Made by a program: the position numbers and the translations under genes. From IMG/VR virus record IMGVR_UViG_3300050821_002108, positions 1-40,921 of that record: a stretch of DNA of 40,921 bases, one strand, 5' to 3'. Below, one piece after another: positions 1 to 8,185 of this stretch. The notes under the pieces were generated by a model. That model worked only from the letters and a program-made list of their open reading frames with translations, was not told where the DNA came from and searched no databases. Origin of the DNA: a virus. How positions within the stretch are numbered: position 1 is the first letter of the stretch; each line of letters opens with the position of its first letter.

Positions 1-98
1 GTCACGATTTTCTTTCCGAGTTTCTTAAATTCATTCAGAACCTTCATTAAACGCACTTCGCTGATCCTTGGAACGAAAATAATATCTGCCCAAGATAA
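1..98. repeat. Terminal direct repeat, left copy
   Basis: These 98 bases are identical to 40824-40921. They lie inside a glycosyltransferase gene whose reading frame continues correctly when the copies are merged. The simplest reading is an assembly overlap of a circular or circularly permuted genome of 40,823 bp; a true short terminal redundancy is possible but less likely. Confidence 0.95.
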
Positions 99-272
99 AT
101 CACGGTCCATATGTTCAGCGGCTTCATCTGATCCGAACCAATCGAAGTCGTCACCCTTATGAAAGAAGCGTACTTCTGCCTTTTTAGAGGCACGAAGATG
201 GATTAAGGGCTGTTTGATGCGATACCAATCACAGCCCGAGTCTGATTTCAAGAAACCGAATATTTTAATCAT
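1..272 (-). CDS. GT-B-like glycosyltransferase, N-terminal part (continues at 40823)
   Basis: This is the 5' end of a gene that crosses the contig join. From ATG at 272-270 the frame runs to 1, continues at 40823 and stops at 39944, giving 383 residues. The protein begins MIKIFGFLKSDSGCDWYRI, typical of group-1 glycosyltransferases in which an N-terminal Rossmann half precedes the nucleotide-sugar half. No Shine-Dalgarno sequence precedes the ATG: the start codon directly follows the T-run of an intrinsic terminator (273-320). The function, glycosylation of virion proteins or of the host surface, is inferred. Its position between capsid and adaptor genes argues for a role tied to late expression. 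Confidence 0.8.
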   Translation of the reverse strand, partial: MIKIFGFLKSDSGCDWYRIKQPLIHLRASKKAEVRFFHKGDDFDWFGSDEAAEHMDRDLSWADIIFVPRISEVRLMKVLNEFKKLGKKIV

Positions 273-320
273 AAAAAAACGATGCCAGAAATGGTGGAAG
301 CGGCCACCGCTCTGGCATCG
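273..320 (-). terminator. Intrinsic terminator before the glycosyltransferase gene
   Basis: On the minus strand a perfect 10-bp stem (311-320 with 280-289) encloses a second inner GGTGG/CCACC stem and is followed by seven T (279-273). This is a textbook rho-independent terminator after the capsid module. The T-run abuts the ATG of the next gene, so the downstream tail genes must depend on read-through or on an unseen promoter. Confidence 0.85.
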
Positions 321-354
321 ATTTTATTTGACTCAAAATGAACAACGTCGATGA

Positions 355-663
355 CTAATGCACCATTTTTTCAACCATCATAAATGGTTTTGCATAATCT
401 GAAGCTAAAAATTCACGCCATGCCTTCTGACGATCATGAGAATCAGTCGATTGCGAAGCAATCAGATACCATCCTGGATGACAGCGATCATATTCCATGA
501 GCGTTAATGCTGGAAATGATCCGATTCGACGCATAGATCGATCCTTCGTGAACCCATTTGACTGATCCTTGGATAAATCATGGCAATAGGAAGCAATATC
601 GCCTATTGCTTGTGCATGAGTTGCGACGATCTTATCGTTTTTCCAGTTCGCCTTGACTAACAT
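355..663 (-). CDS. Hypothetical protein downstream of the capsid gene (102 aa)
   Basis: This soluble 102-residue protein has no recognised family. Its ATG is preceded by GAGGGGATT, a good ribosome site, directly after the capsid hairpin. It lies between the major capsid gene and a strong terminator, so it is the last gene of the head module. Candidate roles are a head decoration or completion protein, from position only. The sequence is rich in charged and aromatic residues (WREF, HPGWYL) and has no membrane segment or signal peptide. Confidence 0.7.
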   Translation of the reverse strand: MLVKANWKNDKIVATHAQAIGDIASYCHDLSKDQSNGFTKDRSMRRIGSFPALTLMEYDRCHPGWYLIASQSTDSHDRQKAWREFLASDYAKPFMMVEKMVH

Positions 664-686
664 AATCCCCTCGAACCCTTTCGGGC

Positions 687-720
687 CCTCCGGTAGACAC
701 GTGGGGGCATCTACCGGAGG
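687..720 (-). other. Strong hairpin after the capsid gene
   Basis: A perfect 11-bp stem (710-720 with 687-697) and a 12-nt loop start 8 nt after the capsid stop codon. A CCC-GAAA-GGG tetraloop hairpin follows at once. There is no T-run, so it is unlikely to be a terminator on its own. It may stabilise the 3' end of the abundant capsid mRNA or tune translation of the 102-aa gene that follows. Confidence 0.7.
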
Positions 721-727
721 AAACTGC

Positions 728-1642
728 TTAGTTATACGAGTAGTAAATACCCGTAATCATTCCAGAACCCAGCTGATTACGCGATTCCAGCGTCAATTCG
801 GCTTCGATCTTGTACTGATCGCTCGATCCGGTTTTCGCCAGTTCGATCCGATTGACGGGACGTAGCCATGCTTTTACCCAAAGTTCCATAACACCCAGGT
901 TCACAACATAACCGGGATTATTATCGTTCAAGAGGTGATGCAGGCGCACCATAATCATGCCGAAGTCAGACTCATAAACATCCACCGAATTAACCAGCCG
1001 CTTTTCTTCGGCTTCAATTCGACGAACGTTAGAGGTGAATCCGCTGATCTGCTGTTTCTGATAGGCTCCGACAAGCGTAACCGTCGGATAACCGCCCTGT
1101 TTCCAAACCTGAGCGAGGTTTGAGTTATACAAGGATTCCGTTAGAGCAACGGTGGTAGCAGAGACAGTCGTGACATTGGTCGTAATCCAACCAAGTACCC
1201 CTTTAAGAGTCCGAGCGGTTGTGGTCGAAGCACCGGAGGCGCTTGTTGCATTCAGCAACAAAGCATATTCGATGTCTCGTGCCAGTTCCTTGGATTTCTT
1301 CAAGGTCTGATAGTCCACTTCATCATTACGACCGGCAGCAACGATAGCACGTTGCGTTTCAGAGATCTGAAACACTTTCCAAAGGATCTGCGTGTAATTG
1401 CCGATACGGGTCGTAGCTGTGACTGCTGTCGAAGTGGCGTTATCGCCTTCGACCTGAGCATTAGCCGCCGCTGTAGCGAGCGCATCAGTCTGCCACTCAT
1501 GATAGGTCGAAATCGCACGAGTTGAACCCGTGTTAGAAGTAAACCAAGTGTCCATGGGTGAAATATTGATAATAATGTCGATTAAATCTTCACGATTACC
1601 AATAGCCTGATACGTTTGAAACGTACCTGTAGGAGGAGTCAT
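728..1642 (-). CDS. Major capsid protein, SU10 type
   Basis: This 304-residue protein forms the icosahedral head shell. The N-terminal stretch (GTFQTYQAIGNREDL at 6-20, then HEWQTD at 48-53) matches the SU10/DUF5309 major capsid family, an HK97-fold group, and the length is normal for it. ATG is preceded by CAGGAGATAATTTA. It directly follows the scaffold-like gene, the usual portal-scaffold-capsid order, and is followed by a stable hairpin. The C-terminus ends in a short aromatic tail (YYSYN). Confidence 0.88.
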   Translation of the reverse strand: MTPPTGTFQTYQAIGNREDLIDIIINISPMDTWFTSNTGSTRAISTYHEWQTDALATAAANAQVEGDNATSTAVTATTRIGNYTQILWKVFQISETQRAIVAAGRNDEVDYQTLKKSKELARDIEYALLLNATSASGASTTTARTLKGVLGWITTNVTTVSATTVALTESLYNSNLAQVWKQGGYPTVTLVGAYQKQQISGFTSNVRRIEAEEKRLVNSVDVYESDFGMIMVRLHHLLNDNNPGYVVNLGVMELWVKAWLRPVNRIELAKTGSSDQYKIEAELTLESRNQLGSGMITGIYYSYN

Positions 1643-1663
1643 TAAATTATCTCCTGGCTGAAA

Positions 1664-2725
1664 TTACAGTTTCGCGGCCCGATAATAAGCAAGCCACGCC
1701 TCTGTAGTTCCTTCACGACGTGCAGCATCAAAAAGGACTTGCGCCCTCGCTGAAGATTCACCCTCATTGTTGACCCGACTTGGAACGCCGCCAGAACTCT
1801 CCATATTCGGAATGCTCACGGGTCGGCCCTGATTGGTCACTACGACGGGTGCGCCCGATTGCGTTACCAGAGCAGGTACATTCCCTTGCACTTGTGGCCT
1901 CGGAGGATTTGATAGAACGTCTCGGAGTTTCAATTCCTGATATTTATTGAAATAGAAAGCATCCGAATCGAGAAACTGTCTAGCCTGGGGATTATTGATA
2001 TTCTCAGGTTTAGACATTTCTTCAAGCGCACTTTGCTTGACTCGGTCAAAATAGGAAGGAAAATCATCGGCTCCAATCCGTTCTTTGACCATCTTGTCAA
2101 CGCGCTTGATTCCAGCCTCTTGAATAGCCGGACGTAAAGTCTCTTGCTGTTGAGCAAGAAAACCTTCCATCTGGGCTAGTCGAGCTTCCAAGGCTTCCAC
2201 CTCCGCTGATTTCTTGTTTTGAGGATCTTGCTTTTTAGGAGGTTCTGGGATGGGCGCAGTCATTTTACGTTGCATATCCGCACGTTCATCTTCCAGGCGT
2301 TTCCGTTCAGAGGCAAGTTCCATCAATCGAGCGTTTAGGGAGCGTTCCAGTTGAGTCGTCTTGATGAGTGATTCTGCTGGCACGTCTTGTTCGATTCCAT
2401 CCACTTTCAATTTCACCATCTTTCCGGCCAGCTCTTCTACTTTGAGATAGGTCGGGGCGGTAGGTGCAGCAGTCGGAGGCTTCTGGTCTTGAGGACTCGT
2501 CAACGGTGTTTCCGATACAGGCAGCGCTTTCGCCTTGTCTTCATAAGCTTTTACCGGACGGTTGATGATCCCACCATCATCCGTAACAAACTCCGGAAAT
2601 AGCTTTTCAGACGTAGACTTATCCGCTGGCGTAATTGGTTCACCGGTTGCTGAGACTTCAACGGCCTTGTTAAGACTTAGCGCCGCTTGCGTCGCGGTGG
2701 CTTGATCTTTGATCTTTGTTGGCAT
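1664..2725 (-). CDS. Scaffolding-like protein
   Basis: This 353-residue protein lies between portal and capsid genes, where scaffold genes sit. The N-terminal third is Pro/Thr/Ala-rich and disordered in appearance. Residues about 125-215 are a charged coiled coil rich in Glu, Arg, Lys and Gln (ASERKRLEDERADMQRKM). The C-terminal part is low complexity with a final basic helix, typical of the capsid-binding end of scaffolds. Nothing enzymatic is visible. The assignment rests on composition and gene order rather than a family motif. Confidence 0.72.
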   Translation of the reverse strand: MPTKIKDQATATQAALSLNKAVEVSATGEPITPADKSTSEKLFPEFVTDDGGIINRPVKAYEDKAKALPVSETPLTSPQDQKPPTAAPTAPTYLKVEELAGKMVKLKVDGIEQDVPAESLIKTTQLERSLNARLMELASERKRLEDERADMQRKMTAPIPEPPKKQDPQNKKSAEVEALEARLAQMEGFLAQQQETLRPAIQEAGIKRVDKMVKERIGADDFPSYFDRVKQSALEEMSKPENINNPQARQFLDSDAFYFNKYQELKLRDVLSNPPRPQVQGNVPALVTQSGAPVVVTNQGRPVSIPNMESSGGVPSRVNNEGESSARAQVLFDAARREGTTEAWLAYYRAAKL

Positions 2726-2726
2726 A

Positions 2727-3086
2727 TTAAGCGCCCTCCTTTTGGGTAGCTCTCTCTAGGTCATTCAATAGCGTTCGCGCTTGGGCGACCGCGTTGATGC
2801 GACCTTTGATTCTTGCTTCAATCAAATCGATAGTCTGACAAAGTGCTTTGAACTGTGCGACTTGCGAATAGTCGGACGGATCGAACGCCGGATTTTTAAT
2901 GGTCCGGAAGGCTTCGCGTTCAATCTCATCAAGGATCTTTCTTCGCAGATAATCCCAGTGTCCATCAGACACCCACTTTTCCAAGTCCTGGTCATTGGTA
3001 ATAATCTGCTGCCATCCCTGAGCTTGCTGGGCACGCTGAAGCAACAATCCTTCAAGTTCTCGATCCTCTGTTGATTTAGGCTGCAC
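2727..3086 (-). CDS. Small helical head-module protein (119 aa)
   Basis: This all-helical, charged 119-residue protein begins with GTG and overlaps the end of the upstream glycosyltransferase gene by 11 nt, suggesting coupled translation. The scaffold-like gene follows after one base. There is no cysteine motif, signal peptide or membrane segment. Proteins of this size between portal and scaffold are common in podovirus-like phages but mostly uncharacterised; I do not recognise the family. Confidence 0.7.
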   Translation of the reverse strand: MQPKSTEDRELEGLLLQRAQQAQGWQQIITNDQDLEKWVSDGHWDYLRRKILDEIEREAFRTIKNPAFDPSDYSQVAQFKALCQTIDLIEARIKGRINAVAQARTLLNDLERATQKEGA

Positions 3087-3870
3087 ACAAATCCCGCTTT
3101 AATCCAAGTCTCATATAACAAACTTCAATAAAATTAATGACTTCTTTTTTTGAGCGTTTCTCTAGATTCGTATACCAGATAGACAAATCTTTAATGGGAG
3201 GAGGATGGGGCATATATTGGCTTGCGATATATTCCACTTTGGCCCCACAAAGAGCCGCCTCAATGGATGTTGCCGTATCTTCCATCGTGTAAAATGTTTC
3301 CGTCCGTCTAAACAACGAAGCCAGTTTTTTGGAATCTCCAATCGGAACAATTCCAGCGTCCGGAGAAACATCAATTGCATAGGCAGGGATCTTGCGATCT
3401 TCACCGGCGACTAGAGCCTTTTTCGCATAAAAACAATCGATCACGCGCTTTTTGTTATCCGGGTTCTTTTCGTTATTGAAAGTGCTCCTATCGACATGCG
3501 GAACCGCCAAAGGGATCGAATCGTTAAGCCTAAATCGTTCGTCGAAATGAGCCAAAAGGTCGTTATTCCCCCATGTATCTATACGGTTTTCACTGACTTT
3601 GCCTGGTAGATTCAAAAGCCATCGCACGGTCAATTCTGCCCATTCATGAATACCCCCAAAGATCTCAGGCATAATAAGAATCCGTGGATACTCATCTATG
3701 GCAACCATATCTGAAATCTTTGCCTGAGACCCATCTTTGAGTTTGCATGGAGATAGACAAGCTTCTTCGCCTTCCTCTCGAAGCATCTCGCAAAGTTTAT
3801 GCAAAGCACGAATTCCGGCACTCGCCGGAGTCCAGTCCATGCCCTGAATCAAGAAGGTGGGCTTTTTCAT
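3076..3870 (-). CDS. Glycosyltransferase-like protein between portal and scaffold
   Basis: This 264-residue protein has a Rossmann-like start (MKKPTFLIQGMDWTPASAGIRALHKL) and a C-terminal block (FYTMEDTATSIEAALCGAKVEY, split in the middle by the helix) that resembles the sugar-nucleotide-binding EA..CG motif of GT-B, group-1-like enzymes. The length is short for GT-B (usually 350 or more), so it may be a minimal form. ATG overlaps the portal stop codon (ATGA), so it is made together with virion proteins. Likely targets are capsid or portal proteins or host surface sugar; this is inferred. Confidence 0.6.
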   Translation of the reverse strand: MKKPTFLIQGMDWTPASAGIRALHKLCEMLREEGEEACLSPCKLKDGSQAKISDMVAIDEYPRILIMPEIFGGIHEWAELTVRWLLNLPGKVSENRIDTWGNNDLLAHFDERFRLNDSIPLAVPHVDRSTFNNEKNPDNKKRVIDCFYAKKALVAGEDRKIPAYAIDVSPDAGIVPIGDSKKLASLFRRTETFYTMEDTATSIEAALCGAKVEYIASQYMPHPPPIKDLSIWYTNLEKRSKKEVINFIEVCYMRLGLKRDLCAA

Positions 3871-5810
3871 GAAGGCGCTAAAATGTTCATCTGAGCCGGA
3901 GTCATGGGTCCCGATACTCCCGTTGGCGATCCCTGCCCTTTCCCTTGTTGAGGGGGTGGCGGTTGCATGGCCGGCAATTGCATCTCTTCGATATTCTTCT
4001 GGCCCAGAAGTTTTGACATCTGTTTAAAGGCCCACATCGGATTAAACAATTTGACATCCTGAGCCTTGACAGCTCCCACTTGAAGGGCTTGCACCATCGC
4101 TCCATTGGCCTGATTCCCCAATTCCGTAATGGTTTTCAATTGAGCTAATTGGTTCTGCTTGTTTGATCCGATATTTGCGCTCAGGTCGAAATCGCCCTGA
4201 ATCACGACGGTGGGAGGCGGTCCGACGTGATTGCCGTTGTTGTCTTTTACGAACTTCCATCCGAGTACCCTCCCCGTGACCATCTCGATGAATGCATCCG
4301 ATTCATATTCCTGTTCAAGCCGGAGCAAAAGCCGGAGCATCGGAATAAGTCCCGTCTGCGTGAGATTGCGAATCACCATGTTCATCTTTTTATTCGCATT
4401 GGTCGATTGCGTTGCAGAAGCGGTCGCGGAATCATCCGCTGATCCGACTTGCTGGGCCCCCACTTCAGTGGGCCCAATGGAAGAAATTTCCGTATAAAGT
4501 TGGTCAATTCTCTGCTGGGCAGGAAGTGAAACTCCCACAGGGTTAGAGATTTCCATCTCTCTGACGGATTCTTCAGAAACGTCGTTCCCCTGAACGACAC
4601 CGCCGATCTTACGGATCATTAAAGCCATCAAATCAATATTGGAATTACGGTTTACGAGGGTGGGGGGTCGTAACGCTCGGGCAACCGCTTCACGTTCTTG
4701 GTTGATTCTGGCGTTGGTTTCTTTTTGCATGTCTCGGGTAACACCTGGGAACGATTTCCCATACATCGTGTGGGATTCCGGAAAAGCCGTCCCAATAACA
4801 AAAGGAGGACGAATAGGCTCAGTAGGATCAAAACGATATGGAAGCTCATTATCGACCCATCCTCTCAGAAGAGCCATGGGACGCTCTGCTGATCCCCCTA
4901 GAACAAAAGACCCGGATTCAAGATATTTGTATTTCCCAGGCTGTAAATCCCAGACCTCATAAAGCCAAATCGCTTGCAAGTCTTCAATATCTTCGGGAGC
5001 CCCAGAGAAGGGCGAACCTTGATTGAGCGAACGTTGCATCTTGATTAAATCGGTTCCGGGGAACGTGCCAGCCCAAGGGATCAAATCGACATTTTTATAA
5101 CCGCGTTTCTTGCAATAATCGCGCGTGCGCTTGACCCGGTGAACAATCGGATACTTCCAATAGTCTTTCCAGCTTGCCTCAAAGTGGATGAAAATATCTT
5201 CATAAGGAACACATTCCACAATCGGCGAGAAGAACTGGATCATTTCTTCGAGATTATCAGGGTCAGGGGGCTCGATTTCGTTGCCGTTCTCGTCCACCAT
5301 GAACTTCTTGCCCTTACCTTTGACCACCTTAAAGCGGGGGTATACTTTGAAAATACCAACCTTGTTTTTGATACCGTCTTGGCAAAATTCATAGACCTCC
5401 TGATAGGACTGGATCGGATGGTCGTTGAGGCGATAGTTAATAAGAGCTTTGACGATATCTAATGTTTCACGTGAAACACTTTTCCATGAACGAATCGAGG
5501 CAAATTCTTCAACATCAAAAAACCATTGTTCAAGACATTCTTCCATCATGCGTTGTGTTTGCGCATAAGTCTTTGGAATGAATAGACGCGGAACTCCTAG
5601 GAATTCAGAATGCGCCATTTCTTTTTTATCAAACTTCGCATCATAGGCGTCATTGTCTTTCGCCCATTCAAATTCAACAAGATTGCGAATATTGCGACTC
5701 ATACGGATTACATCGATTCCGCGTCGGACCAATTCCTCTTCTTCGGTCCCCGGTTTACCGATATACTCCATTTGAGCATCGGCTGGAAATGTTACTGAAA
5801 TATCAGCCAT
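3867..5810 (-). CDS. Portal protein
   Basis: This 647-residue protein forms the dodecameric head-tail connector through which DNA is packaged. Support comes from its position directly after the large terminase (TAATG overlap), its length, and portal-like sequence: an N-terminal helical region with a FWxK-like target zone, a central acidic wing, and a long helical stem (MQKETNARINQEREAVARAL) followed by a Gln/Ala-rich region. The C-terminal tail is Pro/Gln/Gly-rich (LPAMQPPPPQQGKGQG) and probably disordered. It resembles portals of P22- and SU10-like podoviruses more than those of siphoviruses. Confidence 0.82.
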   Translation of the reverse strand: MADISVTFPADAQMEYIGKPGTEEEELVRRGIDVIRMSRNIRNLVEFEWAKDNDAYDAKFDKKEMAHSEFLGVPRLFIPKTYAQTQRMMEECLEQWFFDVEEFASIRSWKSVSRETLDIVKALINYRLNDHPIQSYQEVYEFCQDGIKNKVGIFKVYPRFKVVKGKGKKFMVDENGNEIEPPDPDNLEEMIQFFSPIVECVPYEDIFIHFEASWKDYWKYPIVHRVKRTRDYCKKRGYKNVDLIPWAGTFPGTDLIKMQRSLNQGSPFSGAPEDIEDLQAIWLYEVWDLQPGKYKYLESGSFVLGGSAERPMALLRGWVDNELPYRFDPTEPIRPPFVIGTAFPESHTMYGKSFPGVTRDMQKETNARINQEREAVARALRPPTLVNRNSNIDLMALMIRKIGGVVQGNDVSEESVREMEISNPVGVSLPAQQRIDQLYTEISSIGPTEVGAQQVGSADDSATASATQSTNANKKMNMVIRNLTQTGLIPMLRLLLRLEQEYESDAFIEMVTGRVLGWKFVKDNNGNHVGPPPTVVIQGDFDLSANIGSNKQNQLAQLKTITELGNQANGAMVQALQVGAVKAQDVKLFNPMWAFKQMSKLLGQKNIEEMQLPAMQPPPPQQGKGQGSPTGVSGPMTPAQMNILAPS

Positions 5811-7555
5811 TAGAAACCTGCCGCCATATCCGCAAATTCAAATGCTTCTTTTGTCGTATTTTCATGTGGATAATAGTGAAGTGGCGATTGCAAGATATAG
5901 CGTAAAGCCGCGTGGTGATCGTGTTTTCCTTCGGCGATAGCATCCTTTGGGCCTCTCGAATCTTCATTAGCGAATGTTTCACGCTGAAGCGTTCTGAACG
6001 AATGGATCAATTCTTGATTTTCAGGCCGGTCTACGACCATGAGGCGTGGGTGTAATTCGTCTCGTCCCGCAAGGAGCTGTTTGATAATATCAACGCCAGC
6101 CAATATTGAACCTTTATATGAATCCGCCTTTCGTAAGCCTGGAATCGGGTTTTCGCCATGCGTGAGGATCTTCCACGCATTGATATTGTCAAACGCGGTA
6201 CGATCCGAGTCTGCGTGTGGATCACATTTCCCGAACCCATAACGGTACGGCCTGAGAATCCCGTTAATTTCACGTTTCACCTCTTTTAAAGTCTTGTCAC
6301 CTTTATAGCATCGGTCAACAAAAACGGTTTCGTCCCGGTCAACACAAACCACGACGGCTGCCGTGGCTTTGACTTCATGGGGATCAAGCCCTAAAAACGC
6401 TACATACGATAAAAAAGGGCAATCAGCGCTATGTGACATATCAGCGATATCGATAGATAGATCACCCAAACGGGCCGACGCGCAGGAGCAATCGAGATAC
6501 TGGCCCTTAGAGAGTCCGAGCTTTTCCGGCGCGATGACGTGGACGCGCCTTTTGAAATACGCACCATAAATGAGCCCCGATAGCGAAATCCATTCGCCCA
6601 ATAACCGCATTCTTAGTTCATCGTATCGTTTAATGTTTTTGCAAATCTCTCTGAGCGTGTTCAAGTTTGCCTTAGGGTTCGAGATCGAACAAAGCTGAAA
6701 CCAACGTATCGAATTGTTTCCTTGGATCGCGTCCTTGTTCCAAAGGCGGTCATACACCCAGGAAAGGCCGTTCGTCGGGGTCATGCCGAAGGCAATATCG
6801 AGGTGGTCGGAGGTGACAAATCGCAGGAGGTTCTCATCGAAGATATCCTCTCGTGGCTCTTCATCAAACCGGACGCGGTCAATGGGCGGTCCTTGAAAGG
6901 TCCCGACTTCGGCATTGTTCGTCATCAGTTCGATGGTGGCGCAAATGGATTTTTCTTCAGGATGGATCAACGTGAGCTGCATCTTCTCGGCCGACCAGGA
7001 CTTTTCCCAACGGCCATCGATCAAATAAGCCTTGGGAGTCCAGCGCATCAAGTTCGGCAAGTTATGCTTTAAAATCCCGTTCTGGTAATCTTCACAGATG
7101 ATTCGGATGCGGTTTACTTTTTTCTTCGGGAGTTTCGATTCCGGGTAGATGCCTTTGAGGGACGGCGGGATAGCGCGTGTCGCCTTAATGAGATCTTCAA
7201 TCGTGCAAGTTGTCGTTTTAGACGATTGATTTCCTCCTGAGACTCCGATAATATTTGCATCGCAAGCGTGAACGTCCACGGCGGCGTCGAGCCTTTGAGG
7301 GATATCTTCGGGGTGCAAGAACTCTCGGAGGAAGGTCCGCTGTTCATCGTTGACCTCATTACGGGTGGGTTCATAGAACCAGAAAGGATCGGTATCTTTT
7401 AAAATGGCTCGCTTCTGTTCCACTTCCTTATACATCTCAATCGTTTCTTGCTCGAATTTTTCGAGTTCCGCGTCCGTCATGCTAAAAGGATCTTTCGCGA
7501 GCTTGCGCGATTTGCGCTTATGGCCTGCCGTGGGTTGAACGGTGGGCAGGTTCAC
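5810..7555 (-). CDS. terL: Terminase large subunit
   Basis: This is the packaging ATPase and nuclease, 581 residues. Walker A is GGNQSSKT at 107-114 and Walker B with the catalytic glutamate is VRFDEE at 228-233. The RNase H-like nuclease half has candidate metal-binding aspartates at D391 (GLDPHEVKAT), D445 (KCDPHAD) and D546 (KHDHHAAL). Both halves appear intact. Translation starts at GTG, overlapping the stop of the upstream 83-aa gene (GTGA). A Cys/His-containing stretch between the halves (about 355-380, CSC and ADCPFL) is an odd insertion. Confidence 0.92.
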   Translation of the reverse strand: MNLPTVQPTAGHKRKSRKLAKDPFSMTDAELEKFEQETIEMYKEVEQKRAILKDTDPFWFYEPTRNEVNDEQRTFLREFLHPEDIPQRLDAAVDVHACDANIIGVSGGNQSSKTTTCTIEDLIKATRAIPPSLKGIYPESKLPKKKVNRIRIICEDYQNGILKHNLPNLMRWTPKAYLIDGRWEKSWSAEKMQLTLIHPEEKSICATIELMTNNAEVGTFQGPPIDRVRFDEEPREDIFDENLLRFVTSDHLDIAFGMTPTNGLSWVYDRLWNKDAIQGNNSIRWFQLCSISNPKANLNTLREICKNIKRYDELRMRLLGEWISLSGLIYGAYFKRRVHVIAPEKLGLSKGQYLDCSCASARLGDLSIDIADMSHSADCPFLSYVAFLGLDPHEVKATAAVVVCVDRDETVFVDRCYKGDKTLKEVKREINGILRPYRYGFGKCDPHADSDRTAFDNINAWKILTHGENPIPGLRKADSYKGSILAGVDIIKQLLAGRDELHPRLMVVDRPENQELIHSFRTLQRETFANEDSRGPKDAIAEGKHDHHAALRYILQSPLHYYPHENTTKEAFEFADMAAGF

Positions 7556-7803
7556 TCGACGTCAAAAGCCTCTTCGTCCTGGGTCCAATACTTTGTGAAC
7601 GATTGCAAGGTGCGCCCTGCTTTTCGGAAAAAGTTCTTCGGCATTCCTTTGGCTTCACTCTGGCCATTCAAATCGGCCAGATTGATAATCAAGGGTTTTT
7701 GGCGTTCCATATCATTCTTTTCAATCGGGTACCGTGGATTCATTTCAAAGGGTCGTCCCGCTCCTTCATTCTCCTGATACTCTTCACGTTTTTTGGGAAT
7801 CAT
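7552..7803 (-). CDS. Hypothetical protein upstream of terL (83 aa)
   Basis: This basic, hydrophilic 83-residue protein overlaps both neighbours by 4 nt. No family was recognised. Its position immediately before terL would suit a small terminase subunit or packaging accessory, but no helix-turn-helix is obvious, so this is only positional. It starts MIPKKREEYQENEGAGR and contains no cysteines. Confidence 0.65.
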   Translation of the reverse strand: MIPKKREEYQENEGAGRPFEMNPRYPIEKNDMERQKPLIINLADLNGQSEAKGMPKNFFRKAGRTLQSFTKYWTQDEEAFDVE

Positions 7804-8054
7804 AGTCCTACGCCTCCGTTTCCGCGTCCTTCCGACTTACCATAATTCGGTTTTGAGACTTTAATTCCGTGCGTAATCGCTGAATTGTCCGGCGTATGAT
7901 CGCCCTCAAGAGCCTTTAACGATTCAATGGGAGCGATATCATAGGTACATAAATCCTTGTGATCGCCATAGGATTCATATTGCTCTTGGGGCTCAGGTTT
8001 GGTTAATTTGGAACCCGGCGATGGTTTTCCTACAGGTCCTTTTTGAGGAATCAT
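7800..8054 (-). CDS. Hypothetical Pro/Gly-rich protein (84 aa)
   Basis: This 84-residue hydrophilic protein has many Pro, Gly and Lys residues and looks largely disordered. ATG overlaps the preceding stop (ATGA) and its own stop overlaps the next start, so it is part of a coupled run leading into terL. The function is unknown. Confidence 0.65.
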   Translation of the reverse strand: MIPQKGPVGKPSPGSKLTKPEPQEQYESYGDHKDLCTYDIAPIESLKALEGDHTPDNSAITHGIKVSKPNYGKSEGRGNGGVGL

Positions 8055-8185
8055 TTTTTTGCCTCCGCGATGCGCTTCTGTTTATAGGCCACGGCGACCG
8101 CTTGTTTGACCGGGTGCCCGGCCTCCACCATTTCCTTAATATTCTTGTGGAACGATTTTTCGGATTTGCCTTCAATGAGGGGCAT
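8051..8185 (-). CDS. Small phage protein with KxxVxKNIK...KQAVAVA motif (44 aa)
   Basis: This 44-residue basic protein reads MPLIEGKSEKSFHKNIKEM and then GHPVKQAVAVAYKQKR. The pattern K-S-x-K...NI...M..G.P.KQAVAIA recurs in many short phage proteins of unknown role found near structural genes. ATG follows the TAA of the upstream gene (TAAATG), with AGGCAAAG as a modest ribosome site. The last codons overlap the next ATG. Confidence 0.75.
   Translation of the reverse strand: MPLIEGKSEKSFHKNIKEMVEAGHPVKQAVAVAYKQKRIAEAKK

Noticed and set aside
4639-4962. Long plus-strand frames inside the portal and terminase genes
   Set aside because: They are complementary-strand shadows of well-supported genes without ribosome sites or recognisable features.
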